A stretch of DNA of 5,561 nucleotides from Chloroflexota bacterium (GTDB taxonomy: Bacteria > Chloroflexota > Anaerolineae > Promineifilales > Promineifilaceae). The number at the start of each line of letters is the position of its first letter. The first letter of the stretch is position 1. This document shows, one piece after another, positions 1-5,429 of this stretch. Under the pieces are notes generated by a model. The model searched no databases. It had not been told where the DNA came from and saw only the letters and a list, made by a program, of their open reading frames with translations. Made by a program: the position numbers and the translations under genes. The stretch is from NCBI GenBank assembly GCA_008501785.1, contig QQUD01000595.1:1-5561 (forward strand). Direction: 5' to 3'.

Positions 1-558
1 AATAAATCCAAAATCGAAAAGTGGAATTGACAACGTAGAAAGCGGTTGTTCGCCGAATGGAAGTGACCAAATTTCTAAACGGCCGTTACCGAGTTGACCG
101 TTTTGAATATCGACTACCAGCATGGCAACTTTATCGGCCGTATCAGAAACTACCAGACTTCGAATTGCAGAAATTGAGTAAGGGAGTTGATATTGCGTTG
201 ACGAAGTTTGACTAAATAGTTCTAATTCATCATTAATTGTCAAAACTCCTACAATTGCACCTGACCCGGATAAGAAAAAATTTTGCACATTTTCATATGA
301 ATCACGAGAGAAAAGCAGCTGCAGGTCGGGCAAGGTATAAACTTGAAAACCGTTATTCACCGTATCTAAAAGAACGGTGTTTCTACTACTTGGCAATTGT
401 AAAGAGGGATTTATTATCATATTACCTACACCTCTTGTGGGTGATAAAACTTCCTGAGGTATTGTTAGGTTATTACACCCTACGGCAAAAAAGCCAATTA
501 CCAGAATTAAAGAAGTATAGTTGAATGCAATTGAAAAATTTATTAAAAAGTCTTTCAT
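1..558 (-). CDS. Predicted lipoprotein, beta-propeller-like, 3' end beyond the window
   Basis: I read an uninterrupted frame of 186 codons from an ATG at 558 to the left edge. Residues 4-27 are hydrophobic and are followed by A-V-G-C, with Cys28 as the predicted lipidation site; this fits the lipobox pattern, although the residue at -3 is Ala rather than the usual Leu. The N-terminus has only one Lys (residue 2). The mature part is rich in beta-prone residues and contains two similar strand-like phrases, FQVYTLPDLQLL (71-82) and LEIWSLPFGEQPL (161-173), spaced as in WD40 or PQQ-type propeller blades. It should therefore sit on the outside of a membrane. The start lies 30 bases after the stop of the 1020-residue gene and in the same frame. 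No clear Shine-Dalgarno site precedes it, so translation may be coupled. No other in-frame ATG precedes the hydrophobic stretch. Family assignment is inferred from pattern only; the lipoprotein call is firmer than the propeller call. Confidence 0.75.
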   Translation of the reverse strand, partial: MKDFLINFSIAFNYTSLILVIGFFAVGCNNLTIPQEVLSPTRGVGNMIINPSLQLPSSRNTVLLDTVNNGFQVYTLPDLQLLFSRDSYENVQNFFLSGSGAIVGVLTINDELELFSQTSSTQYQLPYSISAIRSLVVSDTADKVAMLVVDIQNGQLGNGRLEIWSLPFGEQPLSTLSIPLFDFGFI

Positions 559-588
559 CGTGACGGTTATTGGTTCGACTAAACGGAA

Positions 589-3500
589 TTATGGTAGGGT
601 TTGGCCAAATTGTTCTAAAATTGCCCGTAAGTCAGGCCCCGACATATTACGTGCTTCATAGATGTAAAGATTGATACCTTCAGTTTCCGAAGGCGTTCCA
701 ACTACTGTAAAGCGAATACCATTATTTGCAGTCTGCATCGAGTCATAGTTCCCATTAGCGGCAGGATATGCGGTATCTGCGCCGAAAAAGGCATCCGTTC
801 CGGTCTTGTTCTCTTCTTGTACCCGCTCAGCAGAGTTATGCGTTTTGGTCATAGCATGGATAAGTGATTTGCTTGGGTTGTTCAAATTATTGAATATTTT
901 TTGCTTATTGGCATCAGGATCCGTTAAGCCTGCTTGAATAATTGTACTAATCGCCGTCATATCTTGTTGATGATTCTTTATCGCGTCGGCGTATTCACCT
1001 TTTAGTAATTCATCAACTGTTTTTTTATCAAGCCCTGATAGTTCGTCTTTCATCATATCCTGTAGCCCTTCTACTCTGGCAATAGCCTCCACCTGTGGGC
1101 GGGTTAGTTTTTCAAGAGCAGAACGGATTTGTTTTTCATCAGTGCCTGCACCTTTGGTAGCCTCCCAGATAGCTTTTATTGATTGAGGCCATTGGTTTTC
1201 GGCGCCGAATTCGAGCATCAGTTGAGCTTTCCATAGATCATGCCCCGATAATTCTTCATGAAGCACCTGTCTAATTGTCGGATCTTGTTTCATCGCGGCT
1301 CGTTCGGCAGGGGTGGTATTAGCGATAGCATCATATATTGCACCTTCATCTGTGCCCCAACCTTCTCCAGCTTTCTTGATTGCCTCACGTGCTTCTGAAA
1401 TGTTCACATTCGCCCAGCCCGGTAATGTCCCCCCATTGACGATGGTAGCAATATGGGCCAAAACTGTGTCACTGAGATGATCTTTTGCCATTTCTTGTAA
1501 ACGCAATGCGTCTGTCGTATTTATATAATTCCGGTCATCAGCATCAAGGGTATTGGCGGCTGTTTCCAATTCCTTGAGAGGGGATGCCGTCAAATCTGTA
1601 TTCGATTTGGTGCAGTTCTCAAGCTTCCTGAAGAAATCATCGATTCTTGGGGAATTTATCAGGTTAACACCTTCAGGCTTGATATATGCATGTACTAGGT
1701 CTTTAAATTTATCACCATAAACTTCGGTATTGTCGTCATAGTTTGGTTTTAGCCATACGCCATAAACTGTACTGTTGTACATATGGTCAAATATGCTTTC
1801 TTGACGTCTGTTGTCAAATTCAGGTTTTGTAGCTGTTCCACTACTTGCACTAAGTCCACTTAGTTGCCCATCCACCCAATAAGCTCGAAATTCAGTTTTA
1901 TAACGATTCCAACTTTCTTCTGGGGATTTATAGTCTTCGTCGTGTCCAGGTTCTTCATCATGTCGATCAGCATCGTGTTGGACCTCATGGACGAGTATTT
2001 GTTCAACCGTAGTTACACTCCTATTTTGAGGATCATGAACCCATATCTTTTTCCCTAAATGTTCGCCTGCAACTGTTGCTGCCGAGTAGTGAATATTTCG
2101 TTCTGAATCAATGTGAGCATCATAATCGGCTGAATTATCAGGAAATTTTGGGGTATCACCAAAGTAAGCAACTTTATTTTTTTGATCATGTTTTTTGGCC
2201 CGGTCTGAAGAGTCATGGGTCGGTGTGAGGACGTAGAGGTCGTTTTTAGGCGATGCGCCGGCTGTACTTGGATCTAACCATTCCGCTGTATTGCGAACTC
2301 TAACTGGCTTGGCTGGGGCTTTCATATTATTAAGAATTTGTTGGGTTGTAGCCACATTCGTTTTATGGTTTTGTATGGCCTGAGCATATTTACCATCAAG
2401 TAAATTATCAACAGCTTTTTTGTCGCTACCCGACAAATCCCCGCTGAGAATATCTTGAATACCGGGAACTTTTTTTATAAGGGCAACATCTGCAGCGCTA
2501 AGCTTTTGCAGAGCTTCATAAATTTTATCTTCGTCTGTCCCTATCCCTTTTGTTGCACTCCAGATTTCTTTAACTGCATCCGGAAAACTCGATTCATTAC
2601 CATATTCCAGCAAAAGGAGTGCTTTCCAATAATCATGTCCGGATAATTCACCCTTCAGCAATTTTTGAACTGCGGGATCTGCTTTCAATCGTGGGCGATC
2701 TGAGCAATCTCGAATAGCATCGTAGATGCCGGATTCATCTGTGCCCCATCCCTCCCCAGCACTGAGGATAGCTTTTTTTGCATCATCAAAATTTAAAGCC
2801 CGTTGAATTTTGATAGAGGGCACTGACGTTATCTGCGATCTCTGGATGCTTGCACCTTGTTGCTGCATAACATGTGTCAACTCATGAGCGATGAGTTCCT
2901 GTCCGCTGCTGCTGGCAGGTTTGTATTCACCTTGACGGAAGAAAATATCTTGGCCAGTGGTGAAGGCGCGAGCTTGTAAAGATCGGTTGAGCGTATCGGA
3001 TTGGGAATCGGTGTGGATTTTGACGCCGCTGAAGTTGGCACCGAATGCATTCTCCATTGGAGACCGCACACCTACATCCAGCGGCTGACCGGACCCCCGA
3101 GCCCTTTGGATTGATTGGTCAATATCGGCCGAAATCAAGCTGCCATCGGCGTCAGTTTCGCTTTGACGCCGGACTTCAACCGGTTTCAATTGCAGTTCTT
3201 CTTCGTCCTGCCGTTGGAGAACCGATTTCATCTGCAACTCTTCCTCGTCTTGACGCTGAACAAGTGGCATCATTTGCAGTTCTTCTTCGTCTTGACGCTG
3301 AACGGCCGTTACCGGTTTCATTTGCAGTTCTTCTTCCTCTTGGCGTTGTGTGATTGGTTGACTAACCACCTCTTTAGCAACTGCATCTGCTTCTTGTTCA
3401 TACTTGTCACCAACCGGTCCCAAAGTTAGCTTGGTCTGGATGAGCAGACGGCCGACGGCCTGGTTGCCAATGGTTTGTTGCAAACCAGCCACCTCTTCGA

Positions 3501-3651
3501 TTGTTCGTTGAAGGTCATCATTTGGCGTTGGTTGGGTGACCAGGGGTGATGACGGCCGTTCTGGTTGAGGCGTGTTCCCCTGAATCGGTTTGGAAATTCC
3601 CCGCTTCTGTTTCCCTTTTTGACCTTTGGGCCTTTTATTTTGTATTGACAA
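589..3651 (-). CDS. DUF4157 metallopeptidase-leader protein with annexin-like repeats and a second HExxH domain
   Basis: This is a 1020-residue protein with, in order: a basic start (1-21); a leader with IGNQAVGRLLIQ (61-72) and LGPVGDKYEQEAD (77-89); four acidic repeats (102-160); a DUF4157 domain (about 180-264) with HELTH at 256-260; two annexin-like repeats (about 287-350 and 354-424) with GWGTDE and GIGTDE plus the annexin-typical ELSG.D; a linker; a second HExxH, HEVQH at 555-559, followed by H564 and TEFRAY (E587 is a candidate third zinc ligand); an all-helical-looking stretch to about 745; two more annexin-like repeats (752-815 and 820-892); and a decayed repeat of the linker ending at the stop. 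There is no signal peptide and no membrane segment. DUF4157 is known from eCIS-associated proteins, and annexin repeats bind acidic phospholipids through calcium; a role as an exported protease aimed at a membrane is inference. The start is TTG: a good Shine-Dalgarno site lies 7 bases upstream, and a TGA lies further up in frame with no ATG between. Confidence 0.96.
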   Translation of the reverse strand: MSIQNKRPKGQKGKQKRGISKPIQGNTPQPERPSSPLVTQPTPNDDLQRTIEEVAGLQQTIGNQAVGRLLIQTKLTLGPVGDKYEQEADAVAKEVVSQPITQRQEEEELQMKPVTAVQRQDEEELQMMPLVQRQDEEELQMKSVLQRQDEEELQLKPVEVRRQSETDADGSLISADIDQSIQRARGSGQPLDVGVRSPMENAFGANFSGVKIHTDSQSDTLNRSLQARAFTTGQDIFFRQGEYKPASSSGQELIAHELTHVMQQQGASIQRSQITSVPSIKIQRALNFDDAKKAILSAGEGWGTDESGIYDAIRDCSDRPRLKADPAVQKLLKGELSGHDYWKALLLLEYGNESSFPDAVKEIWSATKGIGTDEDKIYEALQKLSAADVALIKKVPGIQDILSGDLSGSDKKAVDNLLDGKYAQAIQNHKTNVATTQQILNNMKAPAKPVRVRNTAEWLDPSTAGASPKNDLYVLTPTHDSSDRAKKHDQKNKVAYFGDTPKFPDNSADYDAHIDSERNIHYSAATVAGEHLGKKIWVHDPQNRSVTTVEQILVHEVQHDADRHDEEPGHDEDYKSPEESWNRYKTEFRAYWVDGQLSGLSASSGTATKPEFDNRRQESIFDHMYNSTVYGVWLKPNYDDNTEVYGDKFKDLVHAYIKPEGVNLINSPRIDDFFRKLENCTKSNTDLTASPLKELETAANTLDADDRNYINTTDALRLQEMAKDHLSDTVLAHIATIVNGGTLPGWANVNISEAREAIKKAGEGWGTDEGAIYDAIANTTPAERAAMKQDPTIRQVLHEELSGHDLWKAQLMLEFGAENQWPQSIKAIWEATKGAGTDEKQIRSALEKLTRPQVEAIARVEGLQDMMKDELSGLDKKTVDELLKGEYADAIKNHQQDMTAISTIIQAGLTDPDANKQKIFNNLNNPSKSLIHAMTKTHNSAERVQEENKTGTDAFFGADTAYPAANGNYDSMQTANNGIRFTVVGTPSETEGINLYIYEARNMSGPDLRAILEQFGQTLP
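601..1410 (-). repeat. Annexin-peptidase module, second (decayed) copy
   Basis: Residues 748-1017 repeat the order of the first copy: GWGTDE (764-769) with LSGHD (801-805), GAGTDE (834-839) with LSGLD (871-875), then THNSAERV, F-F-G-A-D-T and a beta-rich stretch ending EQFGQ (1013-1017), which lines up with HEVQH. From GWGTDE to this point it is 249 residues against 254 in the first copy. The zinc ligands are absent, and the protein stops three residues later, so only the annexin part can be functional here. Confidence 0.8.
1975..2799 (-). repeat. Annexin-peptidase module, first (intact) copy
   Basis: Residues 285-559. It contains two annexin-like repeats (GWGTDE at 301-306 and GIGTDE at 369-374, each followed by LSG.D at 336-340 and 406-410), then a linker with THDSSDRA and a Y-F-G-D-T phrase, and ends at HEVQH (555-559). 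The second annexin repeat shows 38 residues from the Thr of GxGT to the Asp of LSG.D, the usual type II calcium-site spacing; the first shows 36. A downstream copy of the same order is at 601-1410. Confidence 0.85.
2860..3114 (-). other. DUF4157 domain of the 1020-residue protein
   Basis: Residues 180-264 are the DUF4157 core: a PMENAFG.NFSGVKIHTD phrase, then ARAFTTGQDIFFRQGEY, then QELIAHELTHVMQQ. The HExxH (256-260, bases 2872-2886) is the gluzincin or metzincin-type zinc and catalytic motif. By hand alignment 68 of 85 residues match the copy in the neighbouring gene, and the DNA shares an exact 28-base run (2998-3025 here, 4837-4864 there). The domain therefore derives from a fairly recent duplication or is kept alike by gene conversion. 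Confidence 0.92.
3172..3348 (-). repeat. Acidic tandem repeats in the 1020-residue protein (four units)
   Basis: Residues 102-160 hold four imperfect units of about 13-15 residues built on Q-R-Q-[DE]-E-E-E-L-Q-[ML]-[KM]. At DNA level the plus strand repeats a phrase close to ttgcagttcttcttcgtctt, followed by gacgctgaac in two of the units. The segment links the leader to the DUF4157 domain and is expected to be unstructured and strongly negative. Such E/Q-rich linkers are familiar in DUF4157 proteins. Units differ slightly in length (for example an extra T-A before V-Q-R-Q in the first), which suggests gain and loss of units. Confidence 0.9.
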
Positions 3652-3658
3652 AATCTTT

Positions 3659-3664
3659 CTCCCT
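3659..3664 (-). promoter_or_regulatory. Ribosome binding site fixing the TTG start
   Basis: On the minus strand AGGGAG stands 7 bases before the TTG at 3651. Because no in-frame ATG or GTG exists between the upstream in-frame stop and this TTG, the site decides the start of the 1020-residue protein. Confidence 0.75.
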
Positions 3665-3672
3665 GATATGTG

Positions 3673-3685
3673 CCATTTACAATGG
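3673..3685. repeat. Short perfect inverted repeat in the gap between the two large genes
   Basis: The sequence ccatt-tac-aatgg is a 5-base stem with a 3-base loop, 9 bases upstream of the ribosome binding site of the 1020-residue gene. No T-run follows in either direction, so it does not look like a terminator. A stem this short is weak and may be chance. The rest of the 126-base gap (3652-3777) shows no gene; an AT-rich stretch just after the upstream stop (minus strand AAATATAACT) could be a promoter -10 region but lacks a clear -35. Confidence 0.3.
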
Positions 3686-3777
3686 ATTCCCGTTCACTTA
3701 GAAACCCTCATTTGTTTTCTCGATTGCCAAATCTGAATGCATCTAGGTTTTTCTGAGTTATATTTCGCTTAACAAAA

Positions 3778-5385
3778 TCAAATCAAATTATCCATAGCTA
3801 GAACGTATGCCTCTTTTTGTTGGTTTCCAAGCTGATTATAGGGGTTTTGATTAACAACAATATTATTTTGTTGGGCATATACTTGGTAAAGCTTGATTTT
3901 TCTAGCCTCAGTCAAGACCCCTCGTTGCTGCAATGTTTGCGCCATATCTATAGGACCAACCCCATGTAAAATATCCACTCCATGCAGTGGATAAAGCTGT
4001 GCATGCCCTGGGACATTATGCGTACTGTATGTGCGGCCATTTAAGGTGAACTCTACACGCTGGTCAATTGTATTATTCCAACTCCAGGTTACCGCCTGCT
4101 CAGGAATTTGATCGTTGTGGGCTCTGATATTTTGCAAATAGTGATTGATTATGTCGACATCAGCATTCATTGTAGCTAACGCACAAAAAGACCAACCATA
4201 TGGATGAGCAGCAACGGCGGCATACTTTTGATTAATTAACTCTAACCTGTGTGCTGCGCTAGGTGTCGACACATTACCAACTATGTTGGCCATGAAGAGA
4301 TTTGAGCGAAGGGACTTATCGTTATCTTGAATATGTGCATCTGCCATTGTATAGCCTGCCAAAGCCATGATTAAGTCTATTTCATTATCGAACGCCCTAT
4401 TTGCTTGACTCATGGTAAAAATGGCATCTCTATATTCATCATGCCACCAAAGACTTGCATCTGGTAATTGACTTTTTACCCAAAGATCATGAATAAGGTC
4501 TCCTGAAGAAAAGGCCTGATTATCCACTGTAACGACTCTTTGAACAGTTAAGCCCTGATTTGAGTTGGTAATGGTGCTGACTTCATTCCCTGATTTTAAA
4601 TTATCAGGTAAACCCGTGTCGTTTTCTTTTTTTTGGATGAACTTCTGTTGTTGAGAAGCGTAATTATCGTCCATTGGTTGTAACTGTACAGCTTGCGCTT
4701 GTTGTACCACATGGGTTAGTTCATGGGCGATTAACTCTTGCCCGCCTCTGCTGCCTGGGTTGTATTCTCCCTGGCGAAAGAAGATATCTTGTCCGGTTGT
4801 GAAGGCGCGCGCTTGTATAGATTGGTTAAGTGTGTTGGATTGGGAATCGGTGTGGATTTTGACGGCGCTGAAATCGGTGCCAAAGGCGTTTTCCATGGGC
4901 GTGCGTACATTGTCGGCTAATGGTTGACCAGCGCCGCGAGCGCTTTGGATGGACTGTTCGGTGTTTGCTGGAACCTCGCTGCCTCCATAGCCTGTTTGGC
5001 TCTGGCGTTGAACGGCCGTTTCCGGCTTCAACTGCACCTCCTCATCTTCTTGACGCTGAACGGCCGTTATCGGCATCATTTGTAGTTCTTCGTCTTCTTG
5101 AGACTGCACCGTTGATTGATCTGAGATGGCTAAATGACCGACGACTTGTTTAGCGACAATATCCGCTTCCTGTTCATACTTGTCGCCAACTGGCCCAAGC
5201 GTTAGTTTGGGTTGAATAAGTAATTGACCCATAGCTTGATTACCAATCGCGCGTTGCAATTGCTGGATCGGGCTGAGTTGGGTTGGAGGGGAAACGGCCG
5301 ATTCCCCTTTCTTTTGCGGACGGGGGAACTTTATCCGTGTTTGATTATCTTGTACCTTATTCTGTTTCGCTTTTTGCTTGGTCAC
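3778..5385 (-). CDS. DUF4157 metallopeptidase-leader protein with an orphan C-terminal domain
   Basis: This is a 535-residue protein. Its order is: a Lys/Gln-rich start (1-28); a leader with IGNQAMGQLLIQPKLTLGP (47-65) and DKYEQEAD (68-75); two acidic repeats plus a remnant (94-129); a DUF4157 domain (about 145-229) with HELTH at 221-225; a Gln/Asn-rich linker (230-280); VQRVV at 281-285; and a C-terminal domain of about 250 residues that I do not recognise. That domain is rich in His and aromatic residues, has the protein's only Cys (401, in HPYGWSFCAL), and contains the phrases VPGHAQLYPLHGVD and ILHGVG (458-476). There is no signal peptide and no membrane segment. By analogy with eCIS-associated DUF4157 proteins the C-terminus would be the effector part, which is inference. 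The start is GTG: an in-frame TAG lies two codons upstream and AAGGA stands 8 bases before it. The next gene starts 126 bases downstream. Confidence 0.96.
   Translation of the reverse strand: MTKQKAKQNKVQDNQTRIKFPRPQKKGESAVSPPTQLSPIQQLQRAIGNQAMGQLLIQPKLTLGPVGDKYEQEADIVAKQVVGHLAISDQSTVQSQEDEELQMMPITAVQRQEDEEVQLKPETAVQRQSQTGYGGSEVPANTEQSIQSARGAGQPLADNVRTPMENAFGTDFSAVKIHTDSQSNTLNQSIQARAFTTGQDIFFRQGEYNPGSRGGQELIAHELTHVVQQAQAVQLQPMDDNYASQQQKFIQKKENDTGLPDNLKSGNEVSTITNSNQGLTVQRVVTVDNQAFSSGDLIHDLWVKSQLPDASLWWHDEYRDAIFTMSQANRAFDNEIDLIMALAGYTMADAHIQDNDKSLRSNLFMANIVGNVSTPSAAHRLELINQKYAAVAAHPYGWSFCALATMNADVDIINHYLQNIRAHNDQIPEQAVTWSWNNTIDQRVEFTLNGRTYSTHNVPGHAQLYPLHGVDILHGVGPIDMAQTLQQRGVLTEARKIKLYQVYAQQNNIVVNQNPYNQLGNQQKEAYVLAMDNLI
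4699..4953 (-). other. DUF4157 domain of the 535-residue protein
   Basis: Residues 145-229, with HELTH at 221-225 (bases 4711-4725). It is the paralogous partner of the domain at 2860-3114, with 17 differences in 85 residues. The stretches ARAFTTGQDIFFRQGEY and GQELIAHELTH are unchanged between the two, while the differences cluster in the loops before PMENAFG and before GQELIAHELTH. Confidence 0.92.
4999..5106 (-). repeat. Acidic tandem repeats in the 535-residue protein (two units and a remnant)
   Basis: Residues 94-129 read as Q-S-Q-E-D-E-E-L-Q-M-M-P, then V-Q-R-Q-E-D-E-E-V-Q-L-K-P, then a bare V-Q-R-Q. They are the counterpart of the four-unit tract in the 1020-residue protein, with fewer units and E-D-E-E in place of D-E-E-E. 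Both T-A-V junctions carry the palindrome aacggccgtt (5011-5020, 5059-5068). Confidence 0.85.
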
Positions 5386-5393
5386 AATCTATT

Positions 5394-5398
5394 TCCTT
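5394..5398 (-). promoter_or_regulatory. Ribosome binding site fixing the GTG start
   Basis: On the minus strand AAGGA (within AAAGGAAA) lies 8 bases before the GTG at 5385. A TAG in the same frame at 5389-5391 rules out any longer form, and the nearest upstream ATGs are out of frame, so GTG is the start. Confidence 0.8.
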
Positions 5399-5429
5399 TA
5401 ATCTTTCAAACATCATCTGATTTTTTTGT

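Larger units (their letters stand above)
80..5300. repeat. Dispersed palindrome CGGCCG with A/T on both sides (nine sites)
   Basis: The hexamer lies at 80-85, 135-140, 3126-3131, 3303-3308, 3449-3454, 3553-3558, 5013-5018, 5061-5066 and 5295-5300. All nine are flanked by A or T on each side, and five are ACGGCCGT. Chance would give about one hexamer at this base composition. The sites fall in different codon phases (Thr-Ala or Ser-Ala, Gly-Arg, and Arg-Pro), so protein sequence alone does not explain them. None lies between 141 and 3125. Confidence 0.6.

Noticed and set aside
237..524. Plus-strand open frame of 95 codons
   Set aside because: It lies opposite the lipoprotein frame, which has a signal peptide, a lipobox and operon spacing; the plus-strand protein shows no recognisable feature.
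559..591. Stop-codon read-through joining the large protein and the lipoprotein, which share a frame
   Set aside because: A shared frame has a one-in-three chance, and the lipoprotein has its own N-terminal signal peptide, which would not work inside a fusion.
1864..2646. Two plus-strand frames of 63-64 codons with hydrophobic content
   Set aside because: They are antisense to the annexin and HEVQH region; the hydrophobicity comes from reading acidic and Asn/Lys codons on the opposite strand.
2877..3071. Minus-strand frame of 64 codons inside the large gene
   Set aside because: It is an alternative frame over the highly conserved DUF4157 coding segment, whose reading frame is certain.
3045..3429. 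Two overlapping plus-strand frames with F-F-V-L repeats
   Set aside because: They are the antisense reading of the acidic tandem repeats, where GAA/GAC/CAA-rich codons leave the other strand free of stops.
3652..3777. Possible terminator between the two large genes
   Set aside because: Only a 5-base stem with a 3-base loop and a distant AAACC/GGTTT pair are present, with no T-run, so read-through is more likely.
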